Positions 1-6,505 of a DNA stretch of 12,954 nt are shown one piece after another. The stretch covers positions 1-12,954 of the forward strand of contig JAADFV010000023.1 of assembly GCA_013152695.1 (NCBI GenBank), given 5' to 3'. The stretch comes from Chloroflexota bacterium. Its GTDB lineage: Bacteria > Chloroflexota > Anaerolineae > J102. A program made the translations under genes and the position numbers. The notes below the pieces were generated by a model. It made no database searches. It saw only the letters and a program-made list of their open reading frames with translations, and was not told the DNA's origin. How positions within the stretch are numbered: the stretch's first letter is position 1; each line of letters opens with the position of its first letter.

Positions 1-2
1 CG

Positions 3-590
3 CAGATACCGTTACCGGCCCATGGTTTATTGCTTCTGGCTATCGGTGGCTTTGTTCTCGGTAACATCCAACCGCAGCGCCAGCGCTTCTTCACGACCGT
101 TTTACTGGCGATTGGCGCCCTCCTCATCTTTACCAACAAGCCCCTGGCTCTAGTGGGAAGCTCTTACATCATCATTGCTGCTTACGCCGTCCGTAGCTTA
201 CCCGCCTCGTTGCGGGCCGGTGTCGCCTCGCTACAACAAATCGATCCTGCCCTGGAAGAAGCCTCCACCTCCTTGGGTGCCGATGCCCAGCTCACCTTTC
301 GCCGTGTCACCCTCCCTTTGATTGCCCCCGCTTTTCTGGCAGGGTTGATTTTTGCTTTTGCCCGCCACATGACGTCTCTCAGTGCCATCATTTTCTTGAC
401 TACACCGAAATGGCGAATCTTGACCGTACAAATTCTCAGTGAAGTGGAACAGGGGGGCATGAATATTGCCACAGCCTATGCCATGATCGTAATTATGATC
501 GTCCTCGCCGCCATTGCCCTGTTTTACTTCCTGGTGGGTCGTTTTCTGGGAGGCGATACCACGATTGATCTCACCTCTGGTGGCGGTTGA
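3..590 (+). CDS. ABC transporter permease, Fe3+-type (FbpB-like), C-terminal part
   Basis: The frame is open to the left edge, so the start lies outside the window and only about the last 195 residues are seen. The protein would be the inner-membrane channel subunit of a binding-protein-dependent importer. The visible part has several hydrophobic segments and a clear EAA loop at about 258-329 (EEASTSLGAD through TLPLIAP), the cytoplasmic loop that docks onto the ATPase. The stretches RSLPASLRAG and RHMTSLSAIIFLT are typical of Fe3+ permeases of the FbpB kind, which are usually about 550 residues with two fused permease halves; this would be the second half. The ATPase gene follows directly, which supports a transport operon. 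Iron is the family's best-known substrate, but related systems carry thiamine or phosphonates, and no binding-protein gene is visible to decide. Confidence 0.87.
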   Translation, partial: QIPLPAHGLLLLAIGGFVLGNIQPQRQRFFTTVLLAIGALLIFTNKPLALVGSSYIIIAAYAVRSLPASLRAGVASLQQIDPALEEASTSLGADAQLTFRRVTLPLIAPAFLAGLIFAFARHMTSLSAIIFLTTPKWRILTVQILSEVEQGGMNIATAYAMIVIMIVLAAIALFYFLVGRFLGGDTTIDLTSGGG

Positions 591-628
591 TTTGCAGTCA
601 TTACACTCCTCATTTACAGACAGATCTT

Positions 629-1717
629 ATGCACTACCTTTCTCTTCGTCAATTGACCAAGGCCTTTCCTGCTCGTGGCGGTAACGGTGAGGTCGTCGCC
701 GTCGATAATGTCAATCTTGATATTCAGCAAGGTGAATTTGTAACGCTGCTGGGGCCAAGTGGTTGCGGCAAAACTACCACTTTGCGCCTGATCGCTGGCT
801 TCGAATTTCCGACGCAAGGCGAAATCATCTTGGATGGCGCCAATGTAGCGCCTTTGCCGCCCAATAAGCGCGAGATGTCGATGGTTTTTCAATCATACGC
901 CGTCTTTCCCCATCTCAATGTGTTCGAAAATATCGCCTATGGTCTACGCATCAAACGGATGTCTACGGAGGAAATCCGTCGCCGTGTGAAGACGGTGCTG
1001 GAGCTCACGGAATTGGATGGCTTAGAAAATCGTGCCCCCAATCAACTCTCGGGCGGACAGCAGCAACGCGTGGCCCTTGCTCGTGCTCTCGTCATCGAGC
1101 CCAAAGTGCTGCTCCTCGACGAACCTTTGAGTAATCTCGATGCCAAACTACGTGAGCAAATGCGCGTGGAGCTACGTCGTATTCAACATCAACTCGGTAT
1201 TACCTCCGTTTATGTTACCCATGATCAAGTTGAGGCCATGGCTTTATCCGACCGCATTGTTGTCATGAATGAAGGGCGGATTGAGCAGGTTGGCCGGCCC
1301 TGGGAGGTTTACCGGCATCCAAATAGTGAGTTTGTGGCGAACTTTATCGGACGCGCCAATTTTGTCGATGGCATTGTCGACAAAGCAGATGAGCATGTCA
1401 TGCATGTACGTACCTTAGGAGGCGGCCCTGTGCGGGTGCCACAAACTGAAACCAAACGCCGTACGGGTGACAAAGTGCGACTGGTGATACGGCCCGAAGC
1501 CATGATTCTGAACGCAGACGGGGGTATCTTTACAGCCATTGTGCGACGCTCTACCTATTTGGGCTCCCTTATCGAGTATGATTTAGAAATCGGCGGGCAG
1601 TTACTCATTGCTGTCGAAACTGATGTGCAACGGGCCCAGGTTCTTCATGAGGGTGAGAAAATTACGATCGGCTTTTTCGAGAATTCGCTCTACTGCCTTC
1701 CCCCCACTTCCCCCTAA
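629..1717 (+). CDS. ABC transporter ATP-binding protein (FbpC/PotA family)
   Basis: This is the cytoplasmic ATPase that powers the adjoining permease. All nucleotide-binding motifs are intact, numbered from the ATG at 629: Walker A GPSGCGKT at 42-49, Q-loop Q88, signature LSGGQQQR at 140-147, Walker B VLLLDEP at 160-166, D-loop SNLD at 168-171 and H-loop H198. The region after about residue 240 looks like the TOBE-type regulatory domain of this family, with VRLVIRPEA in it. The length of 362 residues is normal. A TTG at 587 overlaps the permease stop (TTGA) and would add 14 residues. I prefer the ATG because family members usually begin just before a YLxLRxLTKxF-like strand, as here. Neither start has a clear Shine-Dalgarno, so translational coupling is possible. 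The assignment to iron rather than polyamine or another substrate rests on the permease. Confidence 0.9.
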   Translation: MHYLSLRQLTKAFPARGGNGEVVAVDNVNLDIQQGEFVTLLGPSGCGKTTTLRLIAGFEFPTQGEIILDGANVAPLPPNKREMSMVFQSYAVFPHLNVFENIAYGLRIKRMSTEEIRRRVKTVLELTELDGLENRAPNQLSGGQQQRVALARALVIEPKVLLLDEPLSNLDAKLREQMRVELRRIQHQLGITSVYVTHDQVEAMALSDRIVVMNEGRIEQVGRPWEVYRHPNSEFVANFIGRANFVDGIVDKADEHVMHVRTLGGGPVRVPQTETKRRTGDKVRLVIRPEAMILNADGGIFTAIVRRSTYLGSLIEYDLEIGGQLLIAVETDVQRAQVLHEGEKITIGFFENSLYCLPPTSP

Positions 1718-1759
1718 CAGATTTCCACGCTCCAAGTGATATGTAGTGAGAGAGTCACA

Positions 1760-2689
1760 ATGTTAAGACGAACGCTGATTGCCCTATCGCACAGCAGTAA
1801 GATGCGACGGATGATGAAAGATTTTCCCGCTGCCCGTAAAATGGCGCGGCGCTTTGTCGCGGGAGAGAGCAGAGAAGAAGCGCTAGCAGTGATCAAAACC
1901 CTGAATCAACAGGGTATGTTGGCCACCATCGACTATCTAGGCGAACACGTGACCGACCGCAATGAGGCCACAGTCAATACTCAGGAATACCTGGCAATTT
2001 TGGATGAGATCGCCCAGCATGACCTCAAAAGTGGTGTTTCTCTCAAGCTTTCTGCCATGGGTGTACACATCGATCCTGAATTTTGCTACGACAATGTGCG
2101 GCAGATTGTGGCTGCTGCCAACGAAAGAAAGCGTTTTGTGCGTATAGACATGGAGGAATCGAGTCTGGTCGATCTCACCCTTGAGATCTACCAGCGATTA
2201 CGCGCCGATTTCCACAATGTTGGGACTGTGGTGCAGGCCTATCTGTTCCGAACTCAGGATGATGTGCGGGCGTTGATCGAGGCGGGGAATGCCGATTTAC
2301 GTCTGGTGAAAGGGGCTTACGACGAACCAGAAAGCATCGCTTGGCATGATCGCACGGCTATTCGCAATGAGATGATTGCCCTAAGCCGAATGCTCCTCAC
2401 ACCCGAGGCCCGCGCCAGCGGGGCCCGTCTCGCCGTGGGGTCCCATGATGATTTCGTGTACAATGCCGTAGCGCATTATGCCGCTGAACAGGGCATTGCC
2501 TCCGATCAATGGGAGATTCAGTTCCTGTATGGGATTCGACGGGATGAACAACGCCGCTTGGTACAAGAGGGGCATCGTATGCGCATCTATGTGCCTTATG
2601 GTCAGGCCTGGTATCCTTATTTTATGCGCCGTTTGGCCGAACGTCCTGCCAACCTTCTTTTCTTCTTACGCGCTTTGATCGGTAGTTAA
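1760..2689 (+). CDS. Proline dehydrogenase, monofunctional (FAD)
   Basis: Proline dehydrogenase oxidises L-proline to pyrroline-5-carboxylate and passes electrons through FAD to the membrane quinone pool. The 309-residue product matches the monofunctional barrel form, not the long bifunctional PutA. Visible family motifs: SLKLSAMG at 94-101, VRIDMEES at 127-134, VVQAYLFRT at 157-165, LRLVKGAYDEPE at 180-191, AVGSHDD at 225-231, FLYGIRRDEQ at 255-264, and the C-terminal substrate-binding helix with YFMRRLAERPAN at 287-298. An in-frame GTG at 1736 would add eight residues. The ATG at 1760 is favoured because a purine-rich GAGAGA lies just upstream. The gene sits 42 bases after the ABC ATPase and seven before the reductase, so it is probably co-transcribed. 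No pyrroline-5-carboxylate dehydrogenase is visible; the second step must be encoded elsewhere. Confidence 0.93.
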   Translation: MLRRTLIALSHSSKMRRMMKDFPAARKMARRFVAGESREEALAVIKTLNQQGMLATIDYLGEHVTDRNEATVNTQEYLAILDEIAQHDLKSGVSLKLSAMGVHIDPEFCYDNVRQIVAAANERKRFVRIDMEESSLVDLTLEIYQRLRADFHNVGTVVQAYLFRTQDDVRALIEAGNADLRLVKGAYDEPESIAWHDRTAIRNEMIALSRMLLTPEARASGARLAVGSHDDFVYNAVAHYAAEQGIASDQWEIQFLYGIRRDEQRRLVQEGHRMRIYVPYGQAWYPYFMRRLAERPANLLFFLRALIGS

Positions 2690-2696
2690 CACATTC

Positions 2697-3452
2697 ATGG
2701 ATTTAGCAGGAAAAACCGCGGTCGTCACCGGCTCTGGCCGGGGTATTGGTAGAGCAATTGCTCTGGAGTTGGGGCAAAGGGGCGCCAATGTCGCCGTCAA
2801 CTACTTTCGTAATCGTGGCCCCGCCGAAGAAACAGCAGCATTGATTCAGGAGGCTGGGAGCAAGGCAATCGTTGTCAAGGCACACGTGGGCCGCAAAGAG
2901 CAAGTCATCCATTTGGTTGAGGAAAGTGCCGACACTTTTGGCAGCGTCGATATTTTTGTCGCCAACGCCGCCTCAGGCGTTCCCCGTCCTTTGTTAGAAC
3001 TCGATGATCGCGAATGGGACTGGACCGTCAATATCAATGCTCGCTCTCTGTTCCACGGGGTCAAGGCCGCGGCACCCTTTATGAAAGAACGCGGCTGGGG
3101 TAGGATTATCGGGATTAGCTCAATGGGTTCACGACGGACATTGCCCAATTACGGCCTTATCGGTGTCAGCAAGGCCGCAATTGAAACGCTCATTCGCTAT
3201 TTTGCCGTCGAACTGGCGCCTTATGGCATCACTGCCAATGCAGTATCTCCCGGTATTGTCCTCACCGATGCTCTCGGGCATTTTCCCGAATGGGAAAAGA
3301 TGATCGAGGGAGCACGAAAACGCACGCCCACCGGTACTTTCGTCAGCCCGGAAGAAATCGCACATCTTGTGGCTTTTCTCTGTAGCGATATGGCTCGCAA
3401 TATTGTCGGCCAAACTCTGATTATCGACGGTGGTTACGAGATTATGCCCTGA
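2697..3452 (+). CDS. fabL: FabL-like enoyl-ACP reductase (SDR family)
   Basis: This is a short-chain dehydrogenase with an N-terminal Rossmann fold: TGSGRGIG at 11-18 is the nucleotide-binding loop and NAASG at 90-94 the next conserved motif. The catalytic pair is spaced as Tyr152-x6-Lys159, not Tyr-x3-Lys as in FabG and most classical SDRs. That spacing, together with WDWT.NINA, NYxxxGVSKAA, DALxHFP and the GQTxIxDGG ending, closely follows what I recall of Bacillus subtilis FabL, an NADPH enoyl-ACP reductase for the last step of the fatty-acid elongation cycle. The length of 251 residues is typical. The ATG lies seven bases after the proline dehydrogenase stop with no clear Shine-Dalgarno, so translational coupling is likely. 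The gene is last in its operon, directly before a strong terminator. Some Y-x6-K SDRs act on other substrates, so the substrate is a family-level inference. Confidence 0.82.
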   Translation: MDLAGKTAVVTGSGRGIGRAIALELGQRGANVAVNYFRNRGPAEETAALIQEAGSKAIVVKAHVGRKEQVIHLVEESADTFGSVDIFVANAASGVPRPLLELDDREWDWTVNINARSLFHGVKAAAPFMKERGWGRIIGISSMGSRRTLPNYGLIGVSKAAIETLIRYFAVELAPYGITANAVSPGIVLTDALGHFPEWEKMIEGARKRTPTGTFVSPEEIAHLVAFLCSDMARNIVGQTLIIDGGYEIMP

Positions 3453-3475
3453 AGAAAAGAGGGAAATGTACTATC

Positions 3476-3501
3476 TGCTTGCCAGAGGGTTGGCATAAGC
3501 A
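3476..3501 (+). other. Small bulged hairpin ahead of the terminator
   Basis: TGCTT plus GCCA at 3476-3484 can pair with TGGC and AAGCA at 3491-3501, leaving a two-base bulge. It sits just before the strong terminator hairpin. It may protect the 3' end of the operon transcript or may be chance. Confidence 0.3.
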
Positions 3502-3503
3502 CA

Positions 3504-3537
3504 AAAAAGAGACAGCCGGTGAAGGCTGTCTCTTTTT
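3504..3537. terminator. Bidirectional intrinsic terminator
   Basis: GAGACAGCC at 3509-3517 pairs perfectly with GGCTGTCTC at 3524-3532 around the six-base loop GGTGAA. The stem is flanked by an A-run on the left and a T-run on the right, so both strands give a GC-rich stem followed by U residues. It ends the ABC/proline dehydrogenase/FabL unit on the plus strand. It can also stop transcripts of the convergent membrane-protein gene on the minus strand. Confidence 0.92.
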
Positions 3538-3618
3538 GGAACTTCAAGCATCTCGCTCGACCGCCAAAAACTCGTCCCCCAACGATTTTCTGGCCTCAAG
3601 CGTTATGCTTTTGTTATT

Positions 3619-3648
3619 TCAGTAAATGAAAAGGGGTTCATTTACTGA
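3619..3648. repeat. Perfect 12-bp inverted repeat
   Basis: TCAGTAAATGAA at 3619-3630 is followed by AAGGGG and then the exact reverse complement at 3637-3648. The stem is AT-rich and no T-run follows on either strand, so it is not a standard intrinsic terminator. It could be a protein binding site or a 3' UTR structure. Confidence 0.7.
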
Positions 3649-3662
3649 CTTAAAAACGAAGA

Positions 3663-3722
3663 CCAGGATGTGCCAAAGCAAGGCAGGTTCCCCCTTCCCA
3701 CCCAGGCATTGCAGCATCCTGG
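3663..3722. repeat. Imperfect long inverted repeat
   Basis: CCAGGATG at 3663-3670 is the reverse complement of CATCCTGG at 3715-3722. Pairing can be extended inward with bulges (TGCCAAAGC against GCATTGCAG). The loop is C-rich. No function is evident. Confidence 0.5.
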
Positions 3723-3736
3723 CTGATTATAGAGAC

Positions 3737-3762
3737 GCCAGCTAATTCAAATTAGTTACGGC
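3737..3762. repeat. Short imperfect inverted repeat before the membrane-protein stop
   Basis: CTAAT at 3742-3746 and ATTAG at 3751-3755 form a small stem, with looser pairing of the outer GCC and GGC. Read on the minus strand it lies about 20 bases past the stop of the membrane-protein gene. It is weak and may be chance. Confidence 0.3.
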
Positions 3763-3782
3763 TGCACACAAGTTTTAAGCTC

Positions 3783-4595
3783 TTATTGCCAAACCTTGAG
3801 GATGACAGCAACAAGGACAATCAGGGTAAGCGCCAGGTACTCTAAGCCACGGCGAAGTCGTAGTTGGCCCCGCAGTTCTTGCATAGCCAGACTAACCAAA
3901 AAATAGAATGTAGTCAGGAGAAACAGGCCCACAGGCAAAGCTGGTAAAGCCGAATAATTCAGAAGCCAGGTGGCTTGGGCCATTAAAAAAGCAATAACGC
4001 CGGCATATAACTGCACTGTCCGCATCTTAGGAGTGGCTTCACGCAGCAAATCCAGGGCGACAAGACCGGCAATCCCTCCCATTAAGGGGGCCGAGACCAG
4101 GGAACGCATCCGGCTTTGATATACGTACACAAAAGCAACAGCTACCAGCAACAAGGCCATCGCATTCAACACCACGCGTGCCCGTCGATAAACAGGTGCC
4201 TCCGTGTCAATCACGTGATATTCTCCCCACAAGATAGCGATGAGAACGACCGCGGTCACCATCATGGCCAGGAGCCAGGCCGATTTTCCTTGCATTTCCG
4301 CAAGAGTGACCGTAGCCGTCATCACCGTTGCTCCTGGCAGGCCCCAGAAGCGATAGGTGTGCTTCAGTAAATCTTTGCGAGGATGGGTGTGGATGGCAGC
4401 CTCGAAACCGGCGCACACCACCGTTACGGCCACAAGGCCCACAAACATCTGGGCACTCACGCCCAGGCGCACCGGGGATCCCAGCACAGTGAGAGAGACC
4501 ATGCGTTCCGGCAAAGAGACCAGCTCTTCTAAAGCCAGGATCAATAGGGTTGTCCAGACGGTGACACTTAAATAACTACGGTAATCTGACATCAT
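3783..4595 (-). CDS. Multi-spanning membrane protein of unknown function
   Basis: I do not recognise a function. The 270 residues form eight or nine hydrophobic segments, at about residues 10-28, 46-68, 84-100, 105-124, 139-159, 166-184, 194-212, 218-238 and 249-268, so it is an integral inner-membrane protein without a cleaved signal. Short loops carry charged clusters (HPRKDLLKH at 71-79, YRRAR at 136-140, LRGQLRLRRG at 241-250). Catalytic or ligand-binding motifs are not obvious. It resembles the class of uncharacterised membrane proteins catalogued as DUF families in Chloroflexota (DUF5656 came to mind), but I cannot confirm this. It begins with tandem ATGs (MM) and lacks a clear Shine-Dalgarno. 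A good sigma70-type promoter lies about 70 bases upstream, back to back with the promoter of the CHAT protease gene, so the two may share regulation. Confidence 0.83.
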   Translation of the reverse strand: MMSDYRSYLSVTVWTTLLILALEELVSLPERMVSLTVLGSPVRLGVSAQMFVGLVAVTVVCAGFEAAIHTHPRKDLLKHTYRFWGLPGATVMTATVTLAEMQGKSAWLLAMMVTAVVLIAILWGEYHVIDTEAPVYRRARVVLNAMALLLVAVAFVYVYQSRMRSLVSAPLMGGIAGLVALDLLREATPKMRTVQLYAGVIAFLMAQATWLLNYSALPALPVGLFLLTTFYFLVSLAMQELRGQLRLRRGLEYLALTLIVLVAVILKVWQ

Positions 4596-4671
4596 GAAAG
4601 CGGCTTCGTTGCTTAGCCAAATCGCTTAAATAGAAGGTACTTCGGGTGGAGGTAAGCTGTAAGCCTGAGGC

Positions 4672-4701
4672 ATTCTAGAGTCAGGGATAGACATCTGTCA
4701 A
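4672..4701 (-). promoter_or_regulatory. Promoter of the membrane-protein gene
   Basis: On the minus strand a consensus -35 TTGACA (4696-4701) is followed by an 18-base spacer and -10 TAGAAT (4672-4677). The predicted start near 4665 gives a leader of about 70 bases before the ATG at 4595. Confidence 0.72.
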
Positions 4702-4717
4702 CTACGCCAGCATGTCT
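4689..4717. promoter_or_regulatory. Possible shared operator between the divergent promoters
   Basis: AGACAT at 4689-4694 is mirrored by ATGTCT at 4712-4717, an inverted repeat spanning the minus-strand -35 and the gap between the two -35 boxes. A small GACA-TC-TGTC palindrome lies inside the left part. A regulator bound here could control both genes. The match is short, so this is tentative. Confidence 0.3.
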
Positions 4718-4721
4718 CACA

Positions 4722-4750
4722 TTGACGTCGCCCCTTTTTCCTTTTAGAAT
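4722..4750 (+). promoter_or_regulatory. Promoter of the CHAT protease gene
   Basis: -35 TTGACG (4722-4727), 17-base spacer and -10 TAGAAT (4745-4750). Transcription would start near 4757, directly at an in-frame TTG. That TTG therefore cannot be the start codon with a normal leader, which supports the ATG at 4809. Its -35 lies 20 bases from the -35 of the divergent promoter. Confidence 0.72.
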
Positions 4751-4795
4751 GACATAATTGATTGAAGACTTTTATCCCAGACCGATGCCACTCCC

Positions 4796-4800
4796 GGAGA
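4796..4800 (+). promoter_or_regulatory. Ribosome binding site fixing the CHAT gene start
   Basis: GGAGA lies eight bases before the ATG at 4809. The two upstream in-frame candidates, TTG 4758 and ATG 4785, have no comparable site. Confidence 0.65.
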
Positions 4801-4808
4801 TTCCCCCT

Positions 4809-6464
4809 ATGGCGACAGCATCCTTTCTCGATTTCGATATCCGTGTGCTAAAAGCCGGACCCGACCATTATCTCGTTACTGCTCAGACCCCTGAGAGCGG
4901 TTTGGCTCAGGGTACTCTTGATTGGAAGGCATTGAGCCAGGAAGCTTTTGTAGAGAAACTGCGCCAGATCAAAGAAGAGCCCTACAGCAGCGACGAAGCC
5001 CTCTTCCGCGAGGTGGGAACAACCCTCTTCAATGCGCTTTTCCAGGATGAAGTTCGGGATTTGTTCATCAGTATATTTTCGCAACAGGTGCAGAATAAAG
5101 AGAATGCTTACCTGCGCTTACGTCTCGATATTCTCGAGACTGCCGTCGAAGTTGCCATGCTGCCGTGGGAGTTTTTGGCCTGGAACGAGATGTTTTTGGC
5201 AACGCAAATCAAAACGCTACTCACCCGCCAATATCTGGACTTACAAGTAGGCAATCTCCGCTCGATGACTATCGCCGATAAGCCGCGGGCATTGATCGTG
5301 ATCCCACGTGGCTCGGGGCTGTCTGTTGAACAGGAACAGGAGACCATTACCACCGCCCTGAAAAATGCCGGTATTCCCTATGATATTCTCGCCGACAACG
5401 TCAGTGTCCAAGACCTCGACGACCAGCTTGCTACTCAGCCCTACCACATTCTTCATTTTATTGGACATGGCGAATTCCGTTCCGAAGAGGACGGGGCCTT
5501 ACATGGCTCCTTACGTTTCAACCGCAAAGAGGGGGAAGAAGGCAGCGAAGAAAATGAAGAGTGGGTTACCGATACACGCCTGCGCGCCCTGCTTGCTACC
5601 TACGAATCGATCAGGCTGATTGTCCTCAATGCCTGCAAAGGCGCCGAAGTCGCCGCCCAGGCCAGTGGTTCCGGCTTCATCGGTACGGCGCCAGCCCTGC
5701 TCAAAGCACGAATTCCCGCTGTCATTGCCATGCAATATGCTATTCTCGATCCGGTAGCGCTGCAGTTTGCCGAAACTTTTTACAAACGTCTAACTGATCC
5801 GGGAGCCTGGTTCGGGCATGTCGATATCGCCATGACCCTGGCCCGCAATGCTTGTTACCTCAACTTTCCTCAGGACAGGGGCTTTGCCTCACCGATTCTC
5901 TATCTCCGGGCTCCCAGCGGCCAGATCTTCGAAGCAAGTTCCTCTGCTTCTGCCACCACGACTACTGAAACCCCGTCTCCCACATCCTCCCCGGAAACCA
6001 CAGCCTGTGAAGAGCCACCAAAACCAGAAGATGCCGCCCTTTACAAATACCGGCACAGCCAGGCCGATACCATCGCTGCTGCCGCCCGCTCATTGCAGGA
6101 AAATATCGCCACCACCCAGCTCAATATTCAGCGACTTCGCACGCTTCAGGTCGAAAATCCTGTTCTTGCCGCGGCGGAACGGGCCGACATTGCTCTGCCG
6201 AAACTGGAGCAGAACCTCGAGGAAGCAATGAGCGAACTTGACGAGATGATCGTGATTATCCGCTGGAAGAAATACGAGCTTTGCCAAAAAATCGAAAAGG
6301 AACAGGAGGTCATTGCTCAACTTAGCCAGCGCGTCCAGGAGCTGGAAGCGCAAGGCAAAGTTGTTCCTCATGGATTGAAGGGCGACATTGCCCGCAGAAC
6401 CGAACTTTTACGAAAGTTCAAGATTCGCCTGGACAAGGCCGAGGAATTTCTCCAATTTCAGTAA
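4809..6464 (+). CDS. CHAT-domain caspase-like protease with coiled-coil tail
   Basis: The 551-residue product has three parts. Residues 1 to about 150 contain the mixed fold often found before CHAT domains (TLFNALFQDEVRDLF, MLPWEFLAW). The CHAT protease domain covers about 160-375, with the catalytic His in HFIGHGEF (H220) and the catalytic Cys in LNACKGAE (C276). Then follow IPAVIAMQYAI and the closing SPILYLRAPSG. A Thr/Ser/Pro-rich linker (about 377-400) leads to an Ala/Glu/Lys-rich helical region from about 410 to the end that looks coiled-coil. An acidic Glu-rich insert (about 240-252) lies between the two catalytic residues. CHAT proteins belong to the caspase/separase clan; some act as effectors in phage defence or programmed death. 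There is no signal peptide or membrane segment, so it is probably cytoplasmic, with the tail for self-association or a partner. The target is unknown. The gene stands alone on its strand, divergent from a membrane protein. Confidence 0.88.
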   Translation: MATASFLDFDIRVLKAGPDHYLVTAQTPESGLAQGTLDWKALSQEAFVEKLRQIKEEPYSSDEALFREVGTTLFNALFQDEVRDLFISIFSQQVQNKENAYLRLRLDILETAVEVAMLPWEFLAWNEMFLATQIKTLLTRQYLDLQVGNLRSMTIADKPRALIVIPRGSGLSVEQEQETITTALKNAGIPYDILADNVSVQDLDDQLATQPYHILHFIGHGEFRSEEDGALHGSLRFNRKEGEEGSEENEEWVTDTRLRALLATYESIRLIVLNACKGAEVAAQASGSGFIGTAPALLKARIPAVIAMQYAILDPVALQFAETFYKRLTDPGAWFGHVDIAMTLARNACYLNFPQDRGFASPILYLRAPSGQIFEASSSASATTTTETPSPTSSPETTACEEPPKPEDAALYKYRHSQADTIAAAARSLQENIATTQLNIQRLRTLQVENPVLAAAERADIALPKLEQNLEEAMSELDEMIVIIRWKKYELCQKIEKEQEVIAQLSQRVQELEAQGKVVPHGLKGDIARRTELLRKFKIRLDKAEEFLQFQ

Positions 6465-6471
6465 ATCGAGA

Positions 6472-6505
6472 TAAAAACCATCGGGGCAGCATTCAGGACG
6501 ATGGT
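6472..6505 (-). terminator. Probable terminator of the phosphatase gene
   Basis: On the minus strand ACCATCG (6499-6505) pairs with CGATGGT (6477-6483) across a 15-base loop and runs into a U-rich tail from the A-run at 6473-6477. The hairpin spans the phosphatase stop codon. The stem is only seven base pairs and the loop is large, so confidence is moderate. Confidence 0.5.

Larger units (their letters stand above)
3538..3782. other. Gene-free convergent spacer with inverted repeats
   Basis: No coding frame with recognisable features lies between the terminator and the stop of the minus-strand membrane protein. The stretch holds three inverted repeats, listed separately at 3619-3648, 3663-3722 and 3737-3762. 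I see no tRNA-like cloverleaf. The minus-strand transcript of the membrane-protein gene would run through it before reaching the bidirectional terminator, so these could be structures in its 3' untranslated region. Confidence 0.6.

Noticed and set aside
3741..3757. TTCAAAT resembling a tRNA T-loop
   Set aside because: The flanking bases do not make a five-pair T-stem, and no acceptor or anticodon arm is present.
4758..4808. Upstream starts (TTG 4758, ATG 4785) for the CHAT gene
   Set aside because: The predicted transcription start falls at 4757-4758, and only the ATG at 4809 has a Shine-Dalgarno at good spacing.
4809..6464. CHAT protein as part of a type III-E CRISPR (Craspase-like) system
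   Set aside because: No Cas7-11-like gene, repeat array or TPR-CHAT architecture is present; this protein has a different N-terminal part and a coiled-coil tail.
3620..6466. TTCAGTAAAT found three times (about 3618, 4363 and 6457)
   Set aside because: Two copies lie in or at the end of coding sequence without shared context; I take this as coincidence.
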